From NCBI RefSeq assembly GCF_001748145.1, contig NZ_BCQA01000001.1, positions 4,428,501 through 4,492,500 of the forward strand: a stretch of DNA of 64,000 bases. Direction: 5' to 3'. Every line of letters starts with the position of its first letter. Positions within the stretch are counted from its first letter, which is position 1. The notes below the pieces were generated by a model. It searched no databases. It worked only from the letters and a program-made list of their open reading frames with translations, and was not told where the DNA came from. Below are positions 9,354 through 18,270 of the stretch, piece after piece. Source of the DNA: Bosea sp. BIWAKO-01. GTDB taxonomy: Bacteria > Pseudomonadota > Alphaproteobacteria > Rhizobiales > Beijerinckiaceae. The position numbers and the translations under genes are program-made.

Positions 9354-10115
9354 ATGCGTATCCTCGTCACCAATGATGACGGCATCCATGCCGAAGGCCT
9401 TGCGGTGCTGGAGCGCATCGCCGCGCAGCTGTCGGACGATGTCTGGGTCGTGGCGCCCGAGACGGACCAGTCGGGCGTCGCGCATTCGCTCTCGCTCAGC
9501 AATCCGCTGCGCCAGCGCAAGATCTCGGACAAGCGTTACGCCGTCGCCGGCACGCCGACCGATTGCGTGATCATGGCGGCGCGCTCGATCATGCTCGATG
9601 CGCGGCCCGACCTCGTGCTGTCCGGCGTCAACCGCGGCCAGAACGTCGCCGAGGACGTGACCTATTCCGGCACCATCGCAGCGGCGATGGAAGGTACGCT
9701 GCTTGGCATCCCGTCGATCGCGGTCAGCCAGGCCTACGGCCCGGACGGGCGGCACCAGATCCACTGGGACTGCGCCGAGCACCATGCTCCCGGCATCATC
9801 CGCCGGCTGCTGGAGGAGGGGATTCCCGAGGGCGTGCTGTTCAACCTCAACTTCCCGAATGTCGCGCCGAGCGAGGTTGCGGGCGTGGCGGTGACGGTCC
9901 AGGGCCGGCGCGACCAAGAGTTGGTGCGGCTCGAACCCCGCCATGACGGGCGCGGCAATCCCTATTTCTGGATCGCCTTCCAGCGCAGCCGGAAGGAGCC
10001 CGCCAACGGCACTGACCTGAGGGCGCTGTCCGAGCAGAAGATCTCGATCACACCGCTCGAACTCGACCTCACGCATGAGCCGACGCTGACCCGATTCGCG
10101 CAGGTTTTTGCCTGA
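9354..10115 (+). CDS. surE: 5'/3'-nucleotidase SurE
   Basis: Metal-dependent survival protein that dephosphorylates nucleoside monophosphates, 253 residues. The metal site is complete: [14 protein letters not shown] carries the paired Asp near the N-terminus, [10 protein letters not shown] the conserved Ser, and [10 protein letters not shown] the Asn. [11 protein letters not shown] is the next conserved block. Together with pcm and the NlpD-like gene it reproduces the surE-pcm-nlpD order known from gammaproteobacteria. Confidence 0.96.
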   Translation: MRILVTNDDGIHAEGLAVLERIAAQLSDDVWVVAPETDQSGVAHSLSLSNPLRQRKISDKRYAVAGTPTDCVIMAARSIMLDARPDLVLSGVNRGQNVAEDVTYSGTIAAAMEGTLLGIPSIAVSQAYGPDGRHQIHWDCAEHHAPGIIRRLLEEGIPEGVLFNLNFPNVAPSEVAGVAVTVQGRRDQELVRLEPRHDGRGNPYFWIAFQRSRKEPANGTDLRALSEQKISITPLELDLTHEPTLTRFAQVFA

Positions 10116-10143
10116 TTCCGAACGGGGGGCATTGGGGGCGGCG

Positions 10144-10812
10144 ATGAGCGAGGCCGAGGAGGCGCCTGGCAGCGAGGGTGAGCGAACCGTCGCCTTCCTG
10201 CTGTCGCTGAGGGCACGGGGCGTGCGCGATCTCGCCGTGCTCCGGGCGATGGAGAAGGTTTCGCGCGAGCGATTCGCGCCGACCCGCTTTGCCGACCTCG
10301 CCCGCCAGGACGTTTCCGTGCCGCTGGCGTGCGGGCAGACGATGACCGCCCCGCATACGGTTGCGAATCTCGTCAGTGCCCTGGAGATGGAGCCCACCGC
10401 CCGCGTGCTCGAGGTCGGTACCGGCTCCGGCTATGTCTCGGCTCTGCTTGCCGCCATGGGCGGAGAGGTGGTCTCGCTGGAGCGCTATCGCACGCTTGCG
10501 CTTGCTGCCCATGAGCGCATCGGTGGCAGCGGCTACGCAAAAATGGTCGATCTCCGACACGCCGACGGTTTCCAGCCGGACCGAACGCTCGGCCGATTCG
10601 ACCGGATCCTGGTCAATGGCGTCACCCATTCCATTCCCGAGGCCCTGCTGGCGCGGCTTTCGGTCGGCGGGCGGCTGGTCGGGGCGCTCAGGGTTGAAGG
10701 CGTGTCACGTCGGGTGGTGGTCACGCGGACTGATGATAGTGCCTATGATCATGCGCTTGGCCCGGTCCTGCGCCTGCCGCCGCTGATCCCGGGCTTGGCC
10801 CGGGCGCTCTGA
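10144..10812 (+). CDS. pcm: protein-L-isoaspartate O-methyltransferase
   Basis: SAM-dependent repair enzyme that methylates isoaspartyl residues in aged proteins, 222 residues. Conserved blocks seen are VSRERFAP, PLACGQTMTAPHTVANLV (substrate-side) and the SAM-binding glycine loop VLEVGTGSGYVSALLA, followed by the acidic strand VVSLER. The Asp of the usual substrate loop (DRI-V-AA) is present as DRILVNG. The frame extends upstream to a TTG inside surE, but the ATG at 10144 with a G-rich site before it is preferred; it leaves 28 bases after surE. Confidence 0.93.
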   Translation: MSEAEEAPGSEGERTVAFLLSLRARGVRDLAVLRAMEKVSRERFAPTRFADLARQDVSVPLACGQTMTAPHTVANLVSALEMEPTARVLEVGTGSGYVSALLAAMGGEVVSLERYRTLALAAHERIGGSGYAKMVDLRHADGFQPDRTLGRFDRILVNGVTHSIPEALLARLSVGGRLVGALRVEGVSRRVVVTRTDDSAYDHALGPVLRLPPLIPGLARAL

Positions 10813-10941
10813 ACCGCGGATGAAGAAAGCCGGCCTCGGCTCAAAAATATGAAGAGGCCAAGCACGCGCGAAACGTTTTCGTAACCTGAACGGGGCTTTA
10901 ATCCCCTTCATCGAGTTGCGTTGTTCGCGAGTATCTTGTCC

Positions 10942-12291
10942 ATGCGTAGCCAAGTCGGATTCAAGTCCAGCGTTGCCCTTCGCCTGTCGACGGTCTGCGC
11001 GCTCGCCTTGAGTGTCAGCGCGTGTTCGTCGGACACGATGCGCTTCACCGAGGCACCCTTCAGCAATCCCTTCAGCACCGCGCAGGCGCCTGCCATGCGT
11101 GATCCGGCAACGACGGGCTCGATCGGGCGCAACGCCAGCGCGCCGATGTCTTCGCCGGCTCCGACTGTCGGGGCGGTCCGCGCCCAGCCCTTGCTGCCGC
11201 CGCAATCGGCCGTTGCGCTGCGTAGCGCAGCTCCGGCGCCTGTCGTCGGTAGTGCCAATGGCTGGTCGGCTCAGGGTGGCACGACGATCGTCGTCGCCCA
11301 GGGCGAAACGCTCGATGTCCTCTCCTCGCGCTATGGCGTGCCGCGTTCAGCGCTGATGTCGGCGAACGGGCTTTCGAGCGCAAACGTCGCTCCTGGCTCG
11401 CGCCTGACGATCCCGGTCTACAATGCCGGTGGTGCTGCGCCGCAGCAGATGGCCCAGGTGGCGTCGCCGCAAAGCGATGCGCGCACCGAAGCGCCGCGCT
11501 TCGTGCCTGGCCCCGCCCCAGCGGCGGCGCCGCGTGCACCTGTGGTGCCGGCACGGGTCGCTGCGGTGCCGGTCGATGCCAAGGCGAAGGCCCAGGCCGC
11601 TGCCGAAGCCAAGGCGCAAGCTGCGGTCGACGCCAAGGCAAAGGCTGTGGCCGATGCACAGGCCATGCGGGACGCCCGCGCCAAATTCGCCGCCGAGGCC
11701 AAGGTGAAGGCCGAAGCCAAGGCCAAGACCAAGCCGGTGGTCGAGGCGAAGGCGCCGACGCCTGCTCCCGTCGCGACGCCGACCCCGACGAAGGCCAAGC
11801 CGGTCGTGGTTGCCAACGCTCCGGCCGAAGAGAAGGTCAGCGCCGTGCCGAAGTCGGCCCCGGAGCCGACGCCTGATCCCAAGACCACCGCAAGCCTGCC
11901 GAAGGAGGAGGATGCATCCGCCAAGGCCGATTTCCGCTGGCCGGCCCGCGGCCGTGTCATTGCCGGCTACGGTGGCAAGGGGTCGAATGAGGGCATCAAC
12001 ATCGCCGTGCCGGAAGGAACGCCGATCAAGGCGGCTGAGGGCGGCGTCGTCGCCTATGCCGGCAGCGAACTCAAGGGCTACGGCAATCTCGTGCTCATCC
12101 GTCATCCGAACGGCTACGTCTCAGCCTACGCCCATAACGGCGAGTTGAACGTGAAGCGCGGCGAGACGGTGAAGCGCGGCCAGGTCGTCGCCAAATCGGG
12201 CCAGAGCGGCAACGTCTCTTCGCCGCAGCTGCATTTCGAGCTGCGCAAGGGATCGTCGCCGGTCGATCCGGTTCCCTACCTGAACAACTGA
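10942..12291 (+). CDS. NlpD-like lipoprotein with LysM and degenerate LytM (M23) domain
   Basis: Envelope lipoprotein, 449 residues. The signal ends in a lipobox with the lipid-bearing Cys at residue 28 (VSAC). A LysM peptidoglycan-binding domain spans about 113-157 (TIVVAQGETLDVLSS...), then a long Ala/Lys-rich helical linker (about 212-275), then an M23/LytM domain (about 335-449). Zinc ligands are missing: the first motif reads N-E-G-I-N (349-353) where active enzymes have H-x-G-x-D, and the HLH motif reads QLH (His431 kept). This is the state of NlpD/EnvC, which activate cell-wall amidases rather than cut. The position after surE-pcm supports an NlpD role in daughter-cell separation. A TTG 7 codons upstream is a weaker start. 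Confidence 0.9.
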   Translation: MRSQVGFKSSVALRLSTVCALALSVSACSSDTMRFTEAPFSNPFSTAQAPAMRDPATTGSIGRNASAPMSSPAPTVGAVRAQPLLPPQSAVALRSAAPAPVVGSANGWSAQGGTTIVVAQGETLDVLSSRYGVPRSALMSANGLSSANVAPGSRLTIPVYNAGGAAPQQMAQVASPQSDARTEAPRFVPGPAPAAAPRAPVVPARVAAVPVDAKAKAQAAAEAKAQAAVDAKAKAVADAQAMRDARAKFAAEAKVKAEAKAKTKPVVEAKAPTPAPVATPTPTKAKPVVVANAPAEEKVSAVPKSAPEPTPDPKTTASLPKEEDASAKADFRWPARGRVIAGYGGKGSNEGINIAVPEGTPIKAAEGGVVAYAGSELKGYGNLVLIRHPNGYVSAYAHNGELNVKRGETVKRGQVVAKSGQSGNVSSPQLHFELRKGSSPVDPVPYLNN

Positions 12292-12597
12292 TCCAGACTT
12301 GGTCTGATGCCGCCTCCAGGCCCGAGCTCTCACCCTCGTCCGGAGACACGCAAAAGCATTCACCTTCGATCAGTTCCCGCGAGACCCCGCTGATCGAAAC
12401 AAGGCGGGACGGTCCCAGGAAAGGCCGTCCCGCCGTTTTCATTCTGTGGCTCGGCCTATGCCCGATGGCGCCGAACATTCGGCCCGAGCCTGGCGACGAT
12501 GTCGGATTGATCCGGAACGCCGTCTATCCACCGAAGAACACCAGCTTATTTCCTTCAGGCCGCGGGCATGCCGCCCGCGGCGATGGTCTTGTGCGGC
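12292..12597. other. 306-bp gap between the NlpD-like gene and the DUF815 ATPase
   Basis: Convergent spacer. It holds the terminator at 12403-12438 and a 9-bp hairpin at 12559-12581 (GCCGCGGGC with GCCCGCGGC, 5-base loop) 17 bases past the stop of the minus-strand ATPase, without a T tract. No coding potential that I trust. Confidence 0.6.
12403..12438 (+). terminator. Rho-independent terminator after the NlpD-like gene
   Basis: Perfect 10-bp stem GGCGGGACGG / CCGTCCCGCC with a 12-base loop, followed by GTTTT. Confidence 0.8.
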
Positions 12598-13476
12598 TCA
12601 GCCGTCGAGCCGTTGCCCAAGCCGGCCGGCCAGGTCCTGGATGTACTGCCAGGCGGTGCGCCCCGAACGCGATCCGCGTGTGGTCGCCCATTCCAGCGCT
12701 TCGCGGCGAAGCTCATCGGGCGCGATTGCCAAGCCGAAATGGCTGACATAGCCGTTGATCATCTCCAGGTACTCGTCCTGGCTGCATTTGTGGAAGCCGA
12801 GCCAGAGGCCGAAGCGGTCCGAGAGCGAGACCTTCTCCTCGACGGCCTCGCCAGGGTTGATCGCGGTCGAGCGCTCGTTCTCCATCATGTCGCGCGGCAG
12901 CAGGTGGCGCCGGTTCGAGGTGGCGTAGAACACGACATTGTCGGGGCGCCCCTCGACGCCACCGTCCAGCGCCGCCTTGAGCGACTTGTAGGAGGTGTCC
13001 TGCCCATCGAAGGACAGATCGTCGCAGAAGACGATGGCGCGGTGCTTGTCCTGCCGCAGCATGGCCATCAGAGCCGGTAGGCTCTCGATGTCCTCGCGGT
13101 GAATCTCGATCAGTTTCAGGGGCAGGGCCTTGCCGGCGAGGCGCTTGTTGGTGTCGGCATGCACCGACTTGACCAGCGACGACTTGCCCATGCCGCGCGC
13201 CCCCCAGAGCAATACGTTGTTGGCCGGCAGTCCATGGGCGAAGCGCTCCGTGTTCTCCGCCAGCGTGTCCCGGACCCGGTCGACGCCACGCAGGAGTGAG
13301 AGTTCGACCCGGTTGACCCTGGCGACGGGAGCCAGGTCCGCCGCCGCCGGATGCCAGACGAAGGCGTCGGCAGTGGTCAGGTCCGCGGCCCTTCGCGCCG
13401 GCGGCGCGAGGCGCTCCAGCGCCGAGGCGATGCGGAGGAGGGTTTCGAGGTTCAGATCGGGAGAGCCGGTGGTCAT
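12598..13476 (-). CDS. DUF815 family AAA+ ATPase
   Basis: ATP-binding protein of the DUF815 family, 292 residues from the ATG at 13476. Walker A is LLWGARGMGKSSLVK (about 100-114), Walker B is IVFCDDLSFD, and the sensor-type YATSNRRHLLPRDM follows; the C-terminus has the lid-like helices. The cellular role of the family is not established. The frame is open 48 codons upstream, but MTTGSPDLNLETLL is the natural start and the upstream part is compositionally unlike the rest. It is a single gene on the minus strand between two plus-strand blocks. Confidence 0.85.
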   Translation of the reverse strand: MTTGSPDLNLETLLRIASALERLAPPARRAADLTTADAFVWHPAAADLAPVARVNRVELSLLRGVDRVRDTLAENTERFAHGLPANNVLLWGARGMGKSSLVKSVHADTNKRLAGKALPLKLIEIHREDIESLPALMAMLRQDKHRAIVFCDDLSFDGQDTSYKSLKAALDGGVEGRPDNVVFYATSNRRHLLPRDMMENERSTAINPGEAVEEKVSLSDRFGLWLGFHKCSQDEYLEMINGYVSHFGLAIAPDELRREALEWATTRGSRSGRTAWQYIQDLAGRLGQRLDG

Positions 13477-13811
13477 CGGGACAAAGCCTATCGCGCGAGC
13501 GGTGTTCAAGCTGAGACGTCGTGCCAGGCGACCCAGGGGAGGCGTGGCTCGATGTTCGGGGTTTCCTGTCAGAGAGCCATGACAGCCATTCTTCGGAACG
13601 AACTCTATGGAATATGCCAAGCTGAATCGGACAAGGCCATTGCGCGCATGCCGGCAAGCTCATAGGTGAAGCGACGCGGTCGGTTCTTCGCCGCGCCAAC
13701 AATTGATTTAACGGCGTCTCTGGCTATAGTCCGCGCGATTTTTGACCTGACGAAGCCGCAACCGCATCGACGGCAGGCGCGCCCGCGCCGCCGCTGTGAA
13801 GGAGCCTTTTT

Positions 13812-14135
13812 GTGATTACCCCTGCATTTGCCCAAGGTATCGGCGGCGGAACGCCCGAAATGCTGATGAGCTTCGTTCCGTTCGTGCTGATCTTCGTGAT
13901 CATGTGGTTCCTGATCATCCGTCCGCAGCAGAAGCGGGTGAAGACGCATCAGGAGATGATCAAGAACGTGCGGCGCGGTGACACGGTCGTGACCTCGGGC
14001 GGTATCGTGGCCAAGGTCTCGAAGGTGATCGACGACGCCGAGATCGAGGCCGAGATTGCCGATGGCGTTCGCGTCCGGCTGGTCAAGGGCATGATCCAGG
14101 ACGTCCGCTCCAAGAGCGAGCCGGTCAAGAGCTGA
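13812..14135 (+). CDS. yajC: preprotein translocase subunit YajC
   Basis: Single-span accessory subunit of the Sec holotranslocon, 107 residues, GTG start preceded by AAGGAG at good spacing. One membrane helix (about residues 18-37, FVPFVLIFVIMWFLIIRPQ) with the family motif RPQQKRVKTHQEM right after it, then the conserved RRGDTVVTSGGIVAKV block. It stands 54 bases before secD, the usual yajC-secD-secF operon. Confidence 0.95.
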   Translation: MITPAFAQGIGGGTPEMLMSFVPFVLIFVIMWFLIIRPQQKRVKTHQEMIKNVRRGDTVVTSGGIVAKVSKVIDDAEIEAEIADGVRVRLVKGMIQDVRSKSEPVKS

Positions 14136-14189
14136 ATGGCGTCCCGGCCCTGACGGGGTCGGCGCGCGACAACAAGGCTGTTCACGCAG

Positions 14190-15800
14190 ATGCTTCGTTT
14201 CCAGGCCCGCAAGGTCATCGCGGTTCTCCTCGTCCTGCTCTTCGGTTGCGGGCTGGCTTTGCCGAACCTGTTTTCGCCCGAGACCCGAAAGGCGATCGAG
14301 CAGGGCGCCCCGTCCTGGATTCCGCGGTTCCTGCTGCCGATCCATGCCGTGACGCTCGGCCTCGATCTGCAGGGCGGCTCGCATGTTCTGCTTGAAATCG
14401 ACAGGGCGGACCTGATCAAGACGCAGGTGACGCAGCTTCGCGACGATATGCGGCGAATCCTGCGCGAGGAGCGCATCGGCTTTCAGGGCGGTATCGGCCT
14501 GACTGCACGTGGCGTGCAGGTGCGTGTGCCGGAGGCGAGCGACCGTGCCAAGCTGATGCCGAAGCTTCGGGAGCTGGCGCAACCGGTCGGTACGCTCGGC
14601 GCTTTCGGCCCTTCGGGCACCCAGTCGATCGAGGTCTCCGAGCAGCCTGACGGCCTCGTTCAGCTCCAGCTGACCGAGGCGGGGGCCAATGAGCGCGTGC
14701 GTCGTGCCGTCGAGCAGGCCATGGAAGTGTTGCGTCGCCGCGTCGACGCGCTCGGCACGACAGAGCCGAACATCCAGCGCCAGGGACTTGATCGTATCCT
14801 CGTCCAGGTGCCGGGCCTGCAGGATCCGCAACGCCTTAAGCAGATCCTTGGCGACACAGCCAAGCTGCAGTTCCGCATGGTCGCCGACCAGAACAGCGGC
14901 GATGTCGACATGCTGCCGTCGCAGGATGCCGGCGGCCAGCTGGTGCCGGTGAGCCGTCAGGTCATCGTCGAGGGCGAAGACCTGATCGATGCGCAGCCCG
15001 CCTTCGACCAGCGCACCAGCCAGCCGATCGTCAATTTCCGCTTCAATATCCGTGGCGCCCAGCGCTTTGGTCAGGCAACGACCGAAAATCTCGGCCGGGC
15101 TCTGGCAATCGTGCTCGACAACAAGGTGATCTCGGCGCCGGTCATCCAGTCGCCGATTACCGGCGGCTCGGGCCAGATCTCGGGCAATTTCACGGTTGAG
15201 TCCGTGAACAACCTGGCGATCCTGCTGCGTGCCGGCGCCCTTCCTGCCAAGATGACGATCGTCGAGGAGCGCACGGTCGGCCCGGGCCTTGGCCAGGACT
15301 CGATCCAGGCGGGCAAGATGGCCACGCTGATCGCGACTGCGCTCGTGATTCTCTACATGGTCCTGACCTATGGGATCTTCGGGGTCATCGCGAGCGTGGC
15401 GCTGCTCGTCCATGTCTGCCTGATCTTCGGACTGATGTCCTTGCTCGGGGCAACCATGACATTGCCCGGCATCGCCGGCATCGTGCTCACCATTGGCACG
15501 GCGGTCGATTCCAACGTGCTGATCTATGAGCGCATGCGCGAGGAATCGCATATGGGCCGCTCCTTGGTCTCGGCGCTGGAGGCCGGGTTCCAGCGAGCCT
15601 TTGCGACCATCATCGACTCGAACGTCACCATGCTGATCGCAGCGGTTGCGCTGTTCTCGCTGGGGTCGGGACCGGTGCGCGGCTTCGCCGTGGTCTTCAT
15701 CCTGGGCATTCTGACGACCGTGATCACGGCCGTGACGCTGACCAGAATGCTGATCGCGTTGTGGTACCGCTGGGCTCGGCCCAAAGCCCTTCCGTTCTGA
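14190..15800 (+). CDS. secD: protein translocase subunit SecD
   Basis: RND-related subunit that uses the proton gradient to finish Sec-dependent export, 536 residues. Helix 1 (about 9-28) is followed by the signature LGLDLQGGSHVLLEI, a large periplasmic P1 domain with the repeat RRVDALGTTEPNIQRQG, and five C-terminal membrane helices including TLPGIAGIVLTIGTAVDSNVLIYERMREE with the conserved Asp and Arg of proton transfer. Complete and co-directional with yajC and secF. Confidence 0.97.
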   Translation: MLRFQARKVIAVLLVLLFGCGLALPNLFSPETRKAIEQGAPSWIPRFLLPIHAVTLGLDLQGGSHVLLEIDRADLIKTQVTQLRDDMRRILREERIGFQGGIGLTARGVQVRVPEASDRAKLMPKLRELAQPVGTLGAFGPSGTQSIEVSEQPDGLVQLQLTEAGANERVRRAVEQAMEVLRRRVDALGTTEPNIQRQGLDRILVQVPGLQDPQRLKQILGDTAKLQFRMVADQNSGDVDMLPSQDAGGQLVPVSRQVIVEGEDLIDAQPAFDQRTSQPIVNFRFNIRGAQRFGQATTENLGRALAIVLDNKVISAPVIQSPITGGSGQISGNFTVESVNNLAILLRAGALPAKMTIVEERTVGPGLGQDSIQAGKMATLIATALVILYMVLTYGIFGVIASVALLVHVCLIFGLMSLLGATMTLPGIAGIVLTIGTAVDSNVLIYERMREESHMGRSLVSALEAGFQRAFATIIDSNVTMLIAAVALFSLGSGPVRGFAVVFILGILTTVITAVTLTRMLIALWYRWARPKALPF

Positions 15801-15828
15801 CGCTGCCGACCCGACAGGAGATACGCGC

Positions 15829-16782
15829 ATGCGTCTGCTTCGCATCGTTCCCGACAATACCCGTTTCAAGATCGTCCGCCTCCGGCGCTTCAGCTATCCG
15901 TTCTCGGCGGCCTATTCGATCCTCGTCCTGGTGCTCTTCCTTACGGTGGGCCTGAATTTCGGCATCGATTTCCGCGGCGGTACGCTGATCGAGATGCAGG
16001 CCAAGGCCGGCAACGCCGAGATCGCCTCGATCCGCCACACGGCCAACGGCTTCGGCTTCGGCGAGGTCGAGGTCCAGGAATTCGGCACGGCCGGCGACAT
16101 CTCGATGCGTTTTGCACTGCAGCCGGGAGGCGAAACGGCTCAGCAGGCGGTGGTCGCGAAGGCGCGTGAGGCTTTCGCGGGGACGCATGACTTCCGCCGG
16201 GTCGAGACCGTCGGTCCGCGCGTGTCGGGCGAACTGGTCCAGGCCGGAACGCTCGGCGTCGTGCTCGCGATCGTCGGCGTGCTGATCTATCTCTGGTTCC
16301 GCTTCGAGATGCAGCTCGCGATCGGCGCGATCGTCGGTACCCTGCACGATATCGTGCTGACCGTCGGGTTCTTCCTGATCACGCAGCTCGAATTCAACCT
16401 GACCTCGATCGCAGCGATCCTGACCATTGTCGGTTATTCCTTGAACGAGACGGTCGTGGTGTTCGACCGCACGCGCGAATTGCTGCGTCGCTACAAGACC
16501 ATGCCGGTCGAGGAACTGCTCGACCTCTCGGTCAATTCGACGCTGTCGCGCACCGCGATGACCGCCACGACGACCGTCCTCTCGCTCATCGCGCTGGTGT
16601 TCTTCGGTGGCACGGCCATCGAAGGCTTTGCGCTCGTCATGCTCTTCGGCGTGGTGGTCTGCACCTATTCGGCGATGTTCATCTCGACCCCCGTGCTGCT
16701 CTATCTCGATGTGCGCGCCGGGCGTCTTGATGCGGATGTCGAAGAGAAGGTTCCGGCCGGAGCCAAGCCGAAGGCGAGCTGA
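15829..16782 (+). CDS. secF: protein translocase subunit SecF
   Basis: Partner of SecD, 317 residues, six membrane helices. The first periplasmic motif NFGIDFRGGTLIEM and the C-terminal IVGYSLNETVVVFDRTREL, with its conserved Asn/Asp/Arg, are intact. The gap from secD is 28 bases and the next gene starts 20 bases after the stop, so a yajC-secD-secF-NDUFAF3-like operon is likely. Confidence 0.97.
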   Translation: MRLLRIVPDNTRFKIVRLRRFSYPFSAAYSILVLVLFLTVGLNFGIDFRGGTLIEMQAKAGNAEIASIRHTANGFGFGEVEVQEFGTAGDISMRFALQPGGETAQQAVVAKAREAFAGTHDFRRVETVGPRVSGELVQAGTLGVVLAIVGVLIYLWFRFEMQLAIGAIVGTLHDIVLTVGFFLITQLEFNLTSIAAILTIVGYSLNETVVVFDRTRELLRRYKTMPVEELLDLSVNSTLSRTAMTATTTVLSLIALVFFGGTAIEGFALVMLFGVVVCTYSAMFISTPVLLYLDVRAGRLDADVEEKVPAGAKPKAS

Positions 16783-16802
16783 GCGGGCGGAGCGCCCTGA
16801 TC

Positions 16803-17180
16803 ATGCCACGCTTTGAAGGCTTCGTTCCCGGACGGCATCAAATCGATGCCTTTGGGGCCGGCGGGTTCCGGTTTGCCGATATGAGCCATCGCGGCTCGAT
16901 CCTGGCCTTGCCGACCGGAGTCCAAATCTGGCCGGTCTCGTCTTTCGCGCAGGTGACGATCGAGAGCCTTCAGCCCGTTCTCGATGCTGCCGATACGATC
17001 GACTTCCTGCTGATTGGTACCGGACACGACATCGCCTTCGTGCCTGCAGCCTTGCGCGAGCGCTTTCGCGCGGCGGGTATCACCATCGAGGGCATGGCGA
17101 CGGGCGCTGCGGCGCGGACCTACAATGTTCTCGTCGGCGAAGACCGGCGGGTGGCGGCGGCGCTGATTGCGGTTGAGTAG
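16803..17180 (+). CDS. Mth938/DUF498 family protein, NDUFAF3-like
   Basis: Small soluble protein of 125 residues in the DUF498 (Mth938-like) fold. The line IDAFGAGGFRFADMSHRGS and the core LLIGTGHDI followed by RERFRAAGITIEGMATGAAARTYNVL match the family that includes the mitochondrial complex I assembly factor NDUFAF3. No catalytic residues are known. It is 20 bases after secF and 116 bases before an NDUFAF6-like gene, a linkage that fits a role in assembling membrane complexes. The functional call is by homology and context. Confidence 0.85.
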   Translation: MPRFEGFVPGRHQIDAFGAGGFRFADMSHRGSILALPTGVQIWPVSSFAQVTIESLQPVLDAADTIDFLLIGTGHDIAFVPAALRERFRAAGITIEGMATGAAARTYNVLVGEDRRVAAALIAVE

Positions 17181-17296
17181 CAAGGCGCGCGGGGATCATG
17201 CTCGTGGGGCGTAGCCAGCCCGGCCTTGCCTGGCCTAGACTGACACTTGATCCAAGGCCGTGCCTGTGAGGCGACTGCCTGGGCGGGACGATCCGC

Positions 17297-18190
17297 ATGA
17301 CGACCAGAACTGACGATCGCCGCGAGACGCTGCCCGAGGCCCTGCCGGAGGCCTATGCTCATTGCGCCGCATTGGTGCGCGAGGCCGATCACGATCGCTA
17401 TATCGCCAGTCTCTACGCGCCCGAGGCCGTGCGGCCCGGACTTTTTGCGCTCTACGCCTTCAGCCACGAGATCGCCAGGGTTCGCGCCGCGGTGAGCGAA
17501 CCCCTGCCCGGCGAGGTCAGGCTGCAATGGTGGCGCGACCTGCTGGAAGGCGATGGCAAGGGCGAGGTGCATTCGCATCCGGTTGCCGCCGCGTTGCTCG
17601 ACACCATCCTGCATTACCGCCTGCCGATCGCGCCGCTGACCGGGCTGATCGAGGCGCGCATCTTTGATCTCTATGACGACCCGATGCCCTCTCTCGGCGA
17701 TCTCGAGGGCTATGCCGGCGAAACGGCAAGTGCGCTCTTCCGGCTTGCGTCGATCATCCTGGCCGAGGGGCGTGATCCTGGCGGCGCGGCGGCCTGTGGC
17801 CATGCCGGCGTGGCCTATGCCCTGACCGGGCTGTTGCGCGCTTTCCCCTGGCATGCGGCGGCTGGCCAAGTCTATGTGCCAGCCGAGATCCTTGCCCGCA
17901 ACGGCGTGATCCGCGACGACATCGTGCGGGGGCGCGGCGGGCCTGGCGTGCTCTACAGCCTGAAGGAACTCCGGGCCATCGCGCGCAAGCATCTCGCCAA
18001 GCTGCGGGACTTGCGCGAGACGATTCCGGCTACGCTCGTACCGGCCTTCCTGCCGGTCGCCCTGGTCGAGCCTTATCTGAAGAAGATGGAGCACAACGGC
18101 TACGACCCGTTCCGGAGCATCATCACGCTGCCGGCCTGGCAGCGGCAGTGGATTCTCTGGCGCGCGGCACGGAAGGCGATGCGGGGCTAA
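17297..18190 (+). CDS. squalene/phytoene synthase family protein, NDUFAF6-like, synthase motifs lost
   Basis: 297-residue all-alpha protein of the phytoene/squalene synthase superfamily. The first Asp-rich motif of true synthases (DDxxD after a LYAF-type helix) is absent: the sequence reads LYAFSHEIARVRAAVSE. The second Asp-rich site is also missing: LTGLLRAFPWHAAAG stands where enzymes have LTNILRDxxED. Both replacements, plus LQWWRDLLEG, resemble NDUFAF6, a non-enzymatic complex I assembly factor of mitochondria. No carotenoid or hopanoid genes lie nearby, whereas secF and an NDUFAF3-like gene do. So I read this as an assembly factor, not a prenyl synthase; that is inference from motif loss and context. 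Confidence 0.8.
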   Translation: MTTRTDDRRETLPEALPEAYAHCAALVREADHDRYIASLYAPEAVRPGLFALYAFSHEIARVRAAVSEPLPGEVRLQWWRDLLEGDGKGEVHSHPVAAALLDTILHYRLPIAPLTGLIEARIFDLYDDPMPSLGDLEGYAGETASALFRLASIILAEGRDPGGAAACGHAGVAYALTGLLRAFPWHAAAGQVYVPAEILARNGVIRDDIVRGRGGPGVLYSLKELRAIARKHLAKLRDLRETIPATLVPAFLPVALVEPYLKKMEHNGYDPFRSIITLPAWQRQWILWRAARKAMRG

Positions 18191-18217
18191 TTCGCAGGAC
18201 GTCGATCGGGGCGTGGC

Positions 18218-18241
18218 GAGCCCTCTCGGAAGAGAGGGCTC
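18218..18241. terminator. hairpin between convergent genes
   Basis: Perfect 10-bp inverted repeat GAGCCCTCTC / GAGAGGGCTC closed by a GGAA tetraloop (GNRA type), placed between the convergent NDUFAF6-like gene and trmFO. There is no T tract on either side, so it may act as a bidirectional stop or a 3'-end stabiliser. Confidence 0.5.
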
Positions 18242-18270
18242 AGGATGGATCGCCGTGCGCCGATGGCCTT

